Assembly (NCBI RefSeq): GCF_002441855.2
Contig: NZ_CP029487.1
Location: 1,922,001-1,986,000 of the forward strand
From: Eubacterium maltosivorans
Lineage (GTDB): Bacteria > Bacillota > Clostridia > Eubacteriales > Eubacteriaceae
Direction: 5' to 3'
DNA length: 64,000 bases
A program made the position numbers and the translations under genes. Below the pieces are notes generated by a model. The model saw only the letters and a program-made list of their open reading frames with translations, had not been told where the DNA came from and ran no database searches. Positions 40,993 through 49,084 of this stretch are shown here, in pieces (position 1 is the first letter of the stretch; each line of letters begins with the position of its first letter).

Positions 40993-42081
40993 ATGGCAAG
41001 AAAAAAAGAGAATAAAAACAAAAAGGGACTCGTGGAAGTAAAGCGCGAAATCGGCGTTGACTACATGGGCGGCCCGATCCGTAAGAGTTTCTACGGAAAA
41101 ACCTTAAAGGAGGCTGATGAAAAATATTTAGAGTATATGAAAAAGAACGGTGCCATCCAAATTGATGATCGGATGACGCTGGAACGCTGGGCGGATGTTT
41201 GGCTGGAAACTTATAAAGAAGGGACCGTATCCGATACTACCTATAAGGCTACCTATGTCTGGGCGGTGAATAAGCTTAAAACACGGTTTGGCGGCCGCCG
41301 CATGAGCAGCATACGCACCATTGAGCTCCAACGTTTTTTTAAGGAGCAGTCTGCCGGATCTGCTTCATCGGTCGATAAGATCAAAATGGTTACACGGGCT
41401 ATCTTTAAAACGGCATTTCACAATGAGGTGATCCCCAAAAACCCCATGGAAGATGTTCAAATACCTAAGGGGATTGAGGCAGAAGAAAAACGTGCTTATA
41501 ACGCAAATGAATACCGTAAGGTGCTCAATTTTGCAAAGGAGGATCCCGATGGTGTGGGCCCATTCATCATTCTAAAAACAGGCTTGCGCCGAGGGGAGCT
41601 AATGGCCTTAAAATGGTCTGACATTGATTTTTTGCACATGGCAGTATCCGTGAACCAGGCTGCCCGTATCCAGGATGGCCGATGCATCGCTGGTCCGCCT
41701 AAAAGTAAAAAATCCATGCGCTCTATTCCGGTCGATAAAGAGCTTATTCAGTTTTTAAGTGATATTGGTCGGGTCCGTGAAAGTATTTACGTTATGGGCC
41801 ATTTTCGCGACAAAAAGCGGCCAAAGAATCCAGATACATGGAAGCAACGACACTATGACAAGTTCATGGAGCGTCTCATCGAAAAATATCCGGAGATCCC
41901 TGAGCTTACTCCTCACGAGCTTCGACACACCTTTGGGAGCATCTTATATACTTCCGGTGTGGATATTTATCGCGTATCCAAAATTTTAGGTCACAGTTCT
42001 GTGGATATTACCACAAAAATATATGTGCATACAACAGTTGAAGACTTGCGAAATGGCATTCCATATGAGAACTTACCTTAA
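40993..42081 (+). CDS. tyrosine integrase
   Basis: 362 residues. An N-terminal arm-binding region (GKTLKEADEKYLEYM) and a core-binding SAM-like domain are followed by the catalytic domain: Arg in TGLRRGELMAL, HELRHTF (His and Arg), HSSVDITTKIYVH, with Tyr in IYVH as the nucleophile. It recombines attP with the tRNA-Ala 3' end. The ATG with AAAGTAGGAA is preferred over a longer frame to 40888, which covers the terminator. Confidence 0.95.
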   Translation: MARKKENKNKKGLVEVKREIGVDYMGGPIRKSFYGKTLKEADEKYLEYMKKNGAIQIDDRMTLERWADVWLETYKEGTVSDTTYKATYVWAVNKLKTRFGGRRMSSIRTIELQRFFKEQSAGSASSVDKIKMVTRAIFKTAFHNEVIPKNPMEDVQIPKGIEAEEKRAYNANEYRKVLNFAKEDPDGVGPFIILKTGLRRGELMALKWSDIDFLHMAVSVNQAARIQDGRCIAGPPKSKKSMRSIPVDKELIQFLSDIGRVRESIYVMGHFRDKKRPKNPDTWKQRHYDKFMERLIEKYPEIPELTPHELRHTFGSILYTSGVDIYRVSKILGHSSVDITTKIYVHTTVEDLRNGIPYENLP

Positions 42082-42134
42082 CTGTCATTTCTTTAAAGTA
42101 CACTTTTTCTTTAATATTACCTATACTTATGTTA

Positions 42135-42240
42135 GTACGACATAAAAATATTTTATTGGTTTCTGAAAGGCCCTAAAATAGCGGTCTGCAGAAGAAAAAA
42201 GGCTTGCAAAAAGTACGACAAAAGTACGACAAAAATACGA
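42135..42240. promoter_or_regulatory. integrase arm-type sites, right arm
   Basis: GTACGACAA occurs at 42213-42221 and 42224-42232, with GTACGACAT at 42135-42143 and a weak ATACGA near 42236. CCTAAAATAGCGG lies at 42172-42184. The same elements occur at the left end of the prophage. Confidence 0.6.
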
Positions 42241-42300
42241 ATATAAAACCGAAAGATACCGAAAAATAGCAATCCATTGAAACCTTAGTTTCTGCCTTAA

Positions 42301-42330
42301 AACATAAAAAAACCGCTGTATTTAGCGGTT
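42301..42330 (-). terminator. phage-supplied terminator for tRNA-Ala
   Basis: A perfect stem AACCGCT/AGCGGTT followed by T-rich sequence on the minus strand, about 17 bases beyond the tRNA 3' end. It replaces the host terminator left at 1201-1229. Confidence 0.7.
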
Positions 42331-42344
42331 TTCCGTGTCATATT

Positions 42345-42394
42345 AATGGTGGAGACAAGGGGACTTGAACCCCTGACCTTCTGACTGCCAGTCA
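42345..42394 (-). repeat. attR core repeat
   Basis: Fifty bases identical to 1242-1291, here forming the 3' part of the intact tRNA-Ala gene. It spans 3' end to the anticodon arm. Strand exchange must occur within this segment. Confidence 0.95.
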
Positions 42395-42422
42395 GACGCG
42401 CTCCCAACTGCGCCATGCCCCC
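42347..42422 (-). tRNA. tRNA-Ala (GGC)
   Basis: A 76-base cloverleaf with CCA encoded. The acceptor stem GGGGGCA pairs with TGTCTCC, the anticodon loop is CTGGCAG with anticodon GGC, and the T loop is TTCAAGT. The 3' half is supplied by the phage attachment site, so the gene stays functional. Confidence 0.95.
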
Positions 42423-42438
42423 ATAAGCTGACTATGCT

Positions 42439-42467
42439 ATGATACAATACCTGATTATTTTTGTCAA
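42439..42467 (-). promoter_or_regulatory. tRNA-Ala promoter
   Basis: TTGACA, 17 bases, TATCAT on the minus strand, about 16 bases before the tRNA 5' end. Confidence 0.85.
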
Positions 42468-42559
42468 TGGCTTTTTTAGAAAAAACTATTATTTCCTCTT
42501 AACAATTTAATGAAAATGGTTTAAAATAGAACCATACTAAATTATATAGGAGAAATCAA

Positions 42560-42871
42560 ATGGCTAAAATAGAAATTTTCGAACCAGAATTAACTTGTAT
42601 TGATGGTGTCTGCCAAATGGGCGAAAACGCTGATCTGGCACGAATCAATGACATGGTTGCTTCTTTTGCTGATGATGGCTGGGATATTGTAAGACATAAC
42701 CTTACAATGGATCCTAATGCTTTTGTAGAAAACCGTACAATTGGAACCTTATTGGTGGAAAAGGGAAACAGTGTTCTACCAGTTACTTTAGTGAACGGCA
42801 AAATTGTAAAAATGCGCGAATATCCCTCTGCTCTTGAATTCGTAAAATGGTTTTCCGGCGGGACAGAGTGA
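42560..42871 (+). CDS. ArsD-like metalloregulator/chaperone family protein
   Basis: 103 residues with the thioredoxin-like ArsD pattern: IEIFEPELTCIDGVC (a Cys pair as in ArsD Cys12/13-18) and LPVTLVNGKIVKMREYP. In arsenic operons ArsD binds As(III) and hands it to ArsA. No arsA, arsB or arsR is adjacent here, so this orphan may have another role. AGGAGA precedes the ATG. Confidence 0.75.
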   Translation: MAKIEIFEPELTCIDGVCQMGENADLARINDMVASFADDGWDIVRHNLTMDPNAFVENRTIGTLLVEKGNSVLPVTLVNGKIVKMREYPSALEFVKWFSGGTE

Positions 42872-42880
42872 GTTAATTTG

Positions 42881-43450
42881 ATGGATTTTAAAAGTCTTTA
42901 TCAACAAATATCTGATTTTATTCCCAACACTGACCAGGAATTTGCGGATAAAAAAATTTTTATAAGCTTAATGGAGAAATATCCAGATACTATCCTGACT
43001 AGAAAAAATCCTGTAGCGCATCTAACAGGCTCAGGTTTTATTTTTAATCCACATCGCGACCAGTGCCTGATGGTCTTTCATAATCTTTACAGGTCGTGGT
43101 CCTGGAGCGGCGGCCACGCCGACGGGTGTTCCGATCTTTTATCTGTAGCGATCAGAGAAGCAGAGGAAGAAACTGGCATTAAAAATTTAAAACCTATTTC
43201 AGAAAAAATAATCAGTCTGGATGTCTTACCTGTTTTTGGACACTTCAAAAACGGAAAGTACGTCAGCACGCATCTGCATTTATCGATTGCTTTTTCACTT
43301 ATTGCAGATGACCGTCTCCCGCTAACCATTAATCCTGATGAAAACAGTGATGTCGCCTGGCTTCCTCTCGAAAGTATCGAAAAATACAGCAGTGAAAAAC
43401 ACATGCTCCCAATTTACCAAAAAATAATTAAAAGGACGAAAGCGCTCTAG
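42881..43450 (+). CDS. NUDIX hydrolase
   Basis: 189 residues with a Nudix box: GGHADGCSDLLSVAIREAEEETGI, keeping the REAEEETG metal-binding glutamates. It hydrolyses a nucleoside diphosphate derivative. The substrate is unknown. It lies seven to ten bases after the ArsD-like gene and is probably cotranscribed. Confidence 0.88.
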   Translation: MDFKSLYQQISDFIPNTDQEFADKKIFISLMEKYPDTILTRKNPVAHLTGSGFIFNPHRDQCLMVFHNLYRSWSWSGGHADGCSDLLSVAIREAEEETGIKNLKPISEKIISLDVLPVFGHFKNGKYVSTHLHLSIAFSLIADDRLPLTINPDENSDVAWLPLESIEKYSSEKHMLPIYQKIIKRTKAL

Positions 43451-43462
43451 GCTCGTCCTTTT
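43430..43462. terminator. bidirectional terminator after the NUDIX gene
   Basis: Ten-pair stem AAAAGGACGA/TCGTCCTTTT overlapping the NUDIX stop. It serves this gene and the convergent 100-residue gene. Confidence 0.85.
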
Positions 43463-43465
43463 ATT

Positions 43466-43768
43466 TTATTCCAGAACCCTCAACCGTGCTCTTGTCAATT
43501 CCTTTGGGTCTCCATCCTCTACCTCCATAAAAAGCTCACGCATCATATAAAGAAGCGGACTGGATTCATTTAAAACAAGCAATTCATTTCCATCAACATA
43601 AAAATGCAGTGTTCTGTTGCTTTCCCGGTAAGTGATAAAAGCTGTATCTGTAATGGTCATACCATATTCAACCACTTCTCCGGCTGGTGTTTCCATATTA
43701 ACATCGCGGCAAAGATTTAAAGTTCCTACAATATCTAAAAACAAGGTTTTAATTTCCGATTCAGTCAT
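43466..43768 (-). CDS. hypothetical protein, 100 aa
   Basis: Mixed alpha/beta soluble protein with no recognised motif; GGAGGAG precedes the ATG. It stands alone between terminators. Confidence 0.6.
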   Translation of the reverse strand: MTESEIKTLFLDIVGTLNLCRDVNMETPAGEVVEYGMTITDTAFITYRESNRTLHFYVDGNELLVLNESSPLLYMMRELFMEVEDGDPKELTRARLRVLE

Positions 43769-43825
43769 TCAATAACTCCTCCAAGCTTTTCTCGCTTTTA
43801 TTATACCATACTCTAGTCTTTTAAA

Positions 43826-43860
43826 AATAAAAATCTCCCGAATAATTCGGGAGATTTTAT
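43826..43860. terminator. terminator after rubrerythrin
   Basis: Perfect 12-bp stem AAATCTCCCGAA/TTCGGGAGATTT with A/T tails on both sides. Confidence 0.9.
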
Positions 43861-43884
43861 ATATAATCCATCTAATTAATAGTC

Positions 43885-44424
43885 TTAGTAGTTTTCAGAT
43901 AAAATCTGGAAATCAGCCCCGCTTGTCTTGCATACCGGGCACATTTTTAAAGCTTTCGTGCCTTCATAAACATAACCACACTTCATACACTGCCAGAGCA
44001 CTTTATCAGATTTTTCAAAAACGGTTCCTTCTTCAACATTGCTCAATAATTTTAAGTAACGCTGTTCGTGACGATTTTCAATATTAGCAACTGCTTCAAA
44101 TAAAAAGGCAATTTTATCAAAGCCTTCTTCCTTTGCTTCTTTAGCAAAAGTAGCGTACATATCTGTCCACTCATAGTTTTCACCTGCTGCTGCATCCTTT
44201 AAGTTTGTAGCAGTGTCTGGGATTTCATCGCCATGTACAATTTTAAACCACAGTTTTGCGTGTTCTTTTTCATTTGTAGCGGTCTCTTCAAATAATTCTG
44301 CAATTTGACTGTAGCCTTCTTCTCTGGCTTTTTCTGCATAATAAGTATATTTATTGCGGGCTTGAGATTCACCTGCAAAGGCAGTTAATAAATTCGCTTC
44401 AGTTTTTGATCCTTTTAATTCCAT
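43885..44424 (-). CDS. rbr: rubrerythrin
   Basis: 179 residues. A ferritin-like di-iron domain ([44 protein letters not shown] supply the glutamate and histidine ligands) is joined to a C-terminal rubredoxin domain ([10 protein letters not shown] and CPVCK). It reduces hydrogen peroxide with electrons from rubredoxin, protecting an anaerobe from oxygen. The ATG is chosen over an upstream TTG because of GAGAGGT spacing. Confidence 0.96.
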   Translation of the reverse strand: MELKGSKTEANLLTAFAGESQARNKYTYYAEKAREEGYSQIAELFEETATNEKEHAKLWFKIVHGDEIPDTATNLKDAAAGENYEWTDMYATFAKEAKEEGFDKIAFLFEAVANIENRHEQRYLKLLSNVEEGTVFEKSDKVLWQCMKCGYVYEGTKALKMCPVCKTSGADFQILSENY

Positions 44425-44541
44425 GTTCAAAATACCTCTCTTGAATTTTATAAATTTTATTTAATCCTAACGTCCCTTAATTAAGAACGATTATAATATA
44501 ACAATTATCAAACAAATTGTCAAGGCTAATTTTGAAAAAAG

Positions 44542-45159
44542 TTAATCAATAATTGGAATAAAAGCATTATCCTGTGATGCCTGGTAGCAGAGCTCAATCA
44601 GCGCTTCTGTCGTACGGCCTCTTGATAATTCCGGTAAATGGCCTAAATCAAAATAGCGGGCATCCTCTGTCTCAATATTTTTCTGAAACTCACCATCAAT
44701 AACGTCACAAAGCATAACCGTCTTATAAATAGCAAAAGGATTGGGCAGGTCAACATTTTTCACCCAGTCGAATACGCCGACCAATTTTTTTGCGACCACA
44801 TGCAGGCCAGCCTCCTCACGGGCTTCCTTCTCGATATTTTCTTTAACAGACAACCCTATATCTGCCCAGCCACCTGGCATTGACCAGCATCCATCAATAC
44901 TTTCCTTTACCAGAAGAATTGTATCTTGTTTAAAAATCGCACCCCGTACATCAACCTTTGGCGTCTGATATCCTGTTTCAAAGCAAAACAGATCTCTTAT
45001 TTTTTCCTCGCCTGCATCGGTATAATTATTTAAAATATCAACAGACATCTCTCGAATCTGTTCAAAGCGTTCTCTGTCATATTTATTTGTCGAGTAAGTT
45101 AAACCAGCCTGCGCGATCGACTGAAGCTGTTTTGCCCACGACAACCATTTCTTTTCCAT
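44542..45159 (-). CDS. NUDIX hydrolase with N-terminal helical domain
   Basis: 205 residues. Residues 1-60 are the Hydrolase N domain found with ADP-ribose pyrophosphatase-like enzymes (EKKWLSWAKQLQSIAQAGL). The Nudix box is GGWADIGLSVKENIEKEAREEAGL. It probably hydrolyses ADP-ribose or a related compound. It is monocistronic. Confidence 0.88.
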   Translation of the reverse strand: MEKKWLSWAKQLQSIAQAGLTYSTNKYDRERFEQIREMSVDILNNYTDAGEEKIRDLFCFETGYQTPKVDVRGAIFKQDTILLVKESIDGCWSMPGGWADIGLSVKENIEKEAREEAGLHVVAKKLVGVFDWVKNVDLPNPFAIYKTVMLCDVIDGEFQKNIETEDARYFDLGHLPELSRGRTTEALIELCYQASQDNAFIPIID

Positions 45160-45320
45160 AGTTATTCCTTTCTTAATATTATTCTTATTTTCAACAAAAT
45201 TTTATAGGCATTTTCCGTTTAAAGTTTAAAAATTGTGGTATAATTAATTATATCATTAAGCGGATAAGTGGGTTACACGGACTGCTCAAAATTATATTTG
45301 GACTATAGGAGGTCTTTATT

Positions 45321-45707
45321 ATGTGCAAAAAACCAAAATTTTATATCTGTAGACATTGCGGCAACATCTTTGGTGTTGTTGAAGACAGCGGCGTAACACC
45401 GGTTTGCTGTGGTGATCCGATGGAAGTTTTAACTCCTAATACCGTCGATGCAGCTCAGGAAAAACACGTTCCAGTCATTAAAATTGACGGAAACACCGTC
45501 ACTGTTGAAGTCGGCAGTGTTCCGCATCCAATGCTCGAAGAACATCATATCGCTTGGATTTATCTTGAAACCAAAGAAGGCGGCCAGCGTAAATGTCTGG
45601 AAATTGGCGGCGAGCCAAAAGCTGTTTTCGCTTTAACACCTGGTGATGAAGTGATCGCTGCATATGAGTATTGTAACCTACATGGATTATGGATGGCAAC
45701 TGTTTAA
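45321..45707 (+). CDS. dfx: desulfoferrodoxin (superoxide reductase)
   Basis: 128 residues. The N-terminal Dx iron centre has CRHCG and CC (4Cys). The catalytic centre II is formed by His in EKHVPVI, HPMLEEHHIAW, and Cys plus His in CNLHGLW, giving the Fe(His)4Cys site. It reduces superoxide to peroxide, which rubrerythrin can then remove. AGGAGG precedes the ATG. Confidence 0.96.
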   Translation: MCKKPKFYICRHCGNIFGVVEDSGVTPVCCGDPMEVLTPNTVDAAQEKHVPVIKIDGNTVTVEVGSVPHPMLEEHHIAWIYLETKEGGQRKCLEIGGEPKAVFALTPGDEVIAAYEYCNLHGLWMATV

Positions 45708-45727
45708 TCCATATTCAAGCAAAAAGC

Positions 45728-45755
45728 AAAACCCCGGAGACTTTCTCCGGGGTTA
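45728..45755. terminator. bidirectional terminator between dfx and plsC
   Basis: AACCCCGGAGA/TCTCCGGGGTT stem, GC-rich, with A and T runs on the two sides. Confidence 0.9.
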
Positions 45756-46448
45756 TTCATTTTCCAAGACTTTTTGCATTTCTGAACGGCATTTCTCCAA
45801 AAGACGCCCGATCTCATGGCTGCGTTTATTTTTAACATCTGGATAAACAGGCTTTAAAATTTCTAAATGCAGAAGCGGCTTCTTTCGGAACAGGCTCCTT
45901 ATCCCTCTTGCCTCTCTGTAAGTCAATACCATAGGCACCAACGGAACCACAGCGTCATAAGCAAACATAAACGCACCCTTCTGAAAAGTCCGTATCGCGG
46001 GGCAGTATGGCGCTAAGCTGCCTTCAGGAAAAAGATGGACAGCATCACCCTGCCTCAGGGTTGCTTCTAATCCTTCTATAAAGCCCCTGAATTCTGAAAG
46101 ATTCCCAGGAATCGGTATTCCTCCTAGGTCATCGACTAAATGCCCTACAAAAGGCATTTTCAGATTTTCATCTAAAGTTGGAAAATACATCCGATGCTGC
46201 CTGCAAACCCCGGCTACCATAGTGCAGTCCAGTGTATGAACATGGTTGCAGATTGTCACCATCCCACCTCTAATATTAGCCAAGTTATCCTCTCCTGATA
46301 CCGTGAGGCCAAACATTAAGCGATTATATATCGGCAATAAGGTCAGCGCTATTTTTCTTAAAACAAAACGATTCTCAAAGTATGTTTTATCTTCATTGCG
46401 CTCTACAACAATATTTCCACCAAAATTTCCAGCCTCATATTGCGCCAT
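45753..46448 (-). CDS. 1-acyl-glycerol-3-phosphate acyltransferase (PlsC family)
   Basis: 231 residues. The catalytic NHVHTLD (H-x4-D) and substrate motif FPEGSLAP are present. It transfers an acyl chain in membrane lipid or glycolipid synthesis. It overlaps the glycosyltransferase gene by 14 bases; the ATG is 12 bases from GGAGG, and a TTG three codons earlier is an alternative. The pairing suggests glycolipid or lipoteichoic anchor work. Confidence 0.88.
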   Translation of the reverse strand: MAQYEAGNFGGNIVVERNEDKTYFENRFVLRKIALTLLPIYNRLMFGLTVSGEDNLANIRGGMVTICNHVHTLDCTMVAGVCRQHRMYFPTLDENLKMPFVGHLVDDLGGIPIPGNLSEFRGFIEGLEATLRQGDAVHLFPEGSLAPYCPAIRTFQKGAFMFAYDAVVPLVPMVLTYREARGIRSLFRKKPLLHLEILKPVYPDVKNKRSHEIGRLLEKCRSEMQKVLENE

Positions 46449-47568
46449 AATCGTCAATAGCCTCCATAAACATTTCTTCCATCCTATAAACGCAGTCTTC
46501 TATATTATATTGCTTGCCATAGGCTGCATAATCTTTTTCTAAAAGTCTTTTTTCTTCAGGATGTTCAATGAAATAGTCAATTTTCTTAGCCAGATCGTAC
46601 GGATCCCCCGCATTAAAAAGGCAGCGATCATTTAAAGCAAACTGAGAGGTTGCCGATTTAGGGCTATCGGAAATCACCGGCACCAGTCCGCCGCAGAATG
46701 CTTCAATACACGATATTGCCTCACTTTCGGCATCGGCTGTATGAACATAAAGATCACTCATGGCAATGATATCACGCAGCTTTTCTTTATCAAAGAAATC
46801 AATAAAAACTTTGTTCGGCAGTTTTTTTCCAGCCTTCTCGTAGGACTTTTTCTTTGGCCCCTGTCCTGCTAAGATCAAACATATTTGATCTCTGTATTTA
46901 GATAACCCAGCCGCCTCAATGAGAAGATCCTGCCTTTTTTCATTTGCCAGACGGCCAATCATCAAAATTACAAATTTATCCCTGAGTAACGGGATTTTAT
47001 CAATCTTGCGATAATAAAAATCCGGATCGACACCATTTGAAATGACATGTAACTTTGCTGTATAACCATTTTTACGCAGTTCTTCCGCGATAAAATCGCT
47101 GGGGCAGTGAATATGCGAAAATTGATTGTAAAAGATATTCTTGAAGCCCTGATACAAGACTGTATTAATTTTTTCTACCTTATTGATTTTCAACGTATAG
47201 GTAATATTTTCCGGTTGTACATGAAACGCCGCTGTTGCAGGTACAGACAGCTCCCTTGCGATTTTAGCACCTTCGATAGAAAGTGGAAACGGCATTAAAA
47301 AATGGACAATGTCCGCCCATCTGATTGCTTTTTTCAAAACTTCCCTGCCAGGCTTTGCTAATGTCATGCCCTGATTCTGAATAATCTGTTTGACAACAGG
47401 GGGAAAATGATATGAACGCACCACATATTTGTCAGGGGTTTCTTTTCCTGTGCTGACAATTCTCACTTCATGACCATGCCTTTTTAATGTTTCTGCAAAG
47501 CGGACTGCTGACATCGTGGTGCCATTGTTGGTATGGTCAAATTGGTCCATAACTAATAATATTTTCAT
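46435..47568 (-). CDS. glycosyltransferase family 4, diacylglycerol glucosyltransferase-like
   Basis: 377 residues with a GT-B fold. The N-terminal half has MKILLVMDQFDHTNNGTTMSA; the C-terminal half has ILMIGRLANEKRQDLLIEA and the nucleotide-sugar motif ESEAISCIEAFCGGLVPVIS (E-x7-E). It resembles enzymes that add glucose to diacylglycerol. AGGAGGAAA precedes the ATG. It is coupled to plsC. Confidence 0.85.
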   Translation of the reverse strand: MKILLVMDQFDHTNNGTTMSAVRFAETLKRHGHEVRIVSTGKETPDKYVVRSYHFPPVVKQIIQNQGMTLAKPGREVLKKAIRWADIVHFLMPFPLSIEGAKIARELSVPATAAFHVQPENITYTLKINKVEKINTVLYQGFKNIFYNQFSHIHCPSDFIAEELRKNGYTAKLHVISNGVDPDFYYRKIDKIPLLRDKFVILMIGRLANEKRQDLLIEAAGLSKYRDQICLILAGQGPKKKSYEKAGKKLPNKVFIDFFDKEKLRDIIAMSDLYVHTADAESEAISCIEAFCGGLVPVISDSPKSATSQFALNDRCLFNAGDPYDLAKKIDYFIEHPEEKRLLEKDYAAYGKQYNIEDCVYRMEEMFMEAIDDYGAI

Positions 47569-47645
47569 TGATTTCCTCCTCGTATACTTAAATTATACCC
47601 AAAGCAGAATGTTTTTGTACAGTGACAATTCCTTTATTTTGTATA

Positions 47646-47678
47646 AAAAGAAAAAAGGATGCACTTTAGCATCCTTCA
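47646..47678 (-). terminator. terminator after the MATE gene
   Basis: AAGGATGC/GCATCCTT stem with a T-rich tail on the minus strand. Confidence 0.85.
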
Positions 47679-47688
47679 ACCAATCATT

Positions 47689-49056
47689 TTACCAGCGATC
47701 TAAAACTTTCTTTTTATAATGCCGATACACGATAACCTCAAAAACAAGACAGGCAATCTCAGAAACGATAAAGCCATACCAAACCGTATCCAGACCTCCG
47801 ATCAAAGAGAACAGGTACGAAAAAGGCAGTAAAAAAATCATTTGTCTCAGAAAAGAAGAAATCATACTAAGATAAGATTTGCCCATTGCCTGAAAAGAGG
47901 TGCTGAGCATAATGGATATCCCGGCGAGCGGGAATGCCAGGCTTATTGCTCTAAAACAATTAATTCCAATCGCTGTCATTTCTTCCGATGCATTAAAAAG
48001 CATGAAAATCTGTGCCGGGAAAAGCTGGAATAAAAGAACTCCAACGAACATAATGACCAGGCTTGTCAAAATAGAGACTTTTAATGTCTCTTTAAACCGC
48101 TTTGCATTCTGAGCGCCGTAATTATAGCCAAAAATTGGCATTGCTCCCTGTCCCAGTCCAAAAATTGGCATAAAAATGAAGGATTGAACTTTAAAATAAA
48201 CACCGAAAACCGCTACGGCGGTCATGCCATACCCCGCCAGAATCAGGTTATAACCTGTTACCATAAAGGAACCAATCCCCTGCATGATCGCAGAGGGAAG
48301 CCCCACCACGGCAATATCTTTCATGATTGCCCCTCGGTATCTAAAGGAACGAAAATGAAGCTTTAGAAGATTCTTTTTCCGTTTCAGCACCACAATCAAA
48401 ATATAGACCATTGCAATAATCTGGCCTGTAACCGTCGCGATGGCGGCTCCCGTAACACCCAGGGCTGGAAAACCCAGAAGCCCGAAAATCATAATAGGGT
48501 CCAGTATGATATTCGTAATTGCCCCGATCAGCTGACCGATCATTGGCTGAATCATATCGCCAGAGCCCTGCAGCGTGCTAAAACCAGCCTGCGTAATAAT
48601 GCTTCCAAAGCTGAAAATTGTGACGATCAATAGATAGTCTGTACATCCTTTAATAATTTCCGGATTGTCCGTAAACATTTTTACAAAAATGTTTGAAAAA
48701 ACAGCGCCTAAAACCGCTGCGGCTAAGGATAAAATCACCGCGACTAAAAAACCGTGTTCTGCCACCATTTCTGCTTCACGGTGCTTTTTTTCACCAAGCC
48801 GCCTTGAAATTCCAGAATTGATCCCTACTCCCATACCCACAAAACAGGATACGATCAGCATCTGCACTGGAAAGGCCAGAGAAACGGCGGTCAATGCATT
48901 TTCCCCTATCTGCGCGACAAAGACACTGTCTACGATATTGTACATTGCCTGTACAAACATCGAAATGATTGCCGGCAGGGCCATACTAAAAAGTAATTGG
49001 GGGATATGCATCGTCCCCATTTTGTTTTCATGCTGTAACTGTTGTTCTTCCACCAA
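47689..49056 (-). CDS. MATE family efflux transporter
   Basis: 455 residues with twelve membrane helices in two homologous halves (VDSVFVAQIGENALTAVSLAFPVQ and YGMTAVAVFGVYFKVQSF). It exports drugs or metabolites by Na+ or H+ antiport. The start is an uncertain TTG, with GTG one codon on; GGGGGAAG precedes both. Confidence 0.9.
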   Translation of the reverse strand: MVEEQQLQHENKMGTMHIPQLLFSMALPAIISMFVQAMYNIVDSVFVAQIGENALTAVSLAFPVQMLIVSCFVGMGVGINSGISRRLGEKKHREAEMVAEHGFLVAVILSLAAAVLGAVFSNIFVKMFTDNPEIIKGCTDYLLIVTIFSFGSIITQAGFSTLQGSGDMIQPMIGQLIGAITNIILDPIMIFGLLGFPALGVTGAAIATVTGQIIAMVYILIVVLKRKKNLLKLHFRSFRYRGAIMKDIAVVGLPSAIMQGIGSFMVTGYNLILAGYGMTAVAVFGVYFKVQSFIFMPIFGLGQGAMPIFGYNYGAQNAKRFKETLKVSILTSLVIMFVGVLLFQLFPAQIFMLFNASEEMTAIGINCFRAISLAFPLAGISIMLSTSFQAMGKSYLSMISSFLRQMIFLLPFSYLFSLIGGLDTVWYGFIVSEIACLVFEVIVYRHYKKKVLDRW

Positions 49057-49084
49057 AACACTTCCCCCTCACTTTTAACGAATT

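Larger units (their letters stand above)
1292..42344. mobile_element. HK97-type siphovirus prophage, about 41 kb
   Basis: Bounded by a 50-bp direct repeat of tRNA-Ala 3' sequence, with a tyrosine integrase next to the right end. It has complete lysogeny, replication, packaging, head, tail and lysis modules in standard siphovirus order. I see no frameshift in an essential structural gene other than the two that look programmed. One lysin is truncated but a second is intact. It therefore looks potentially inducible. Confidence 0.95.
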
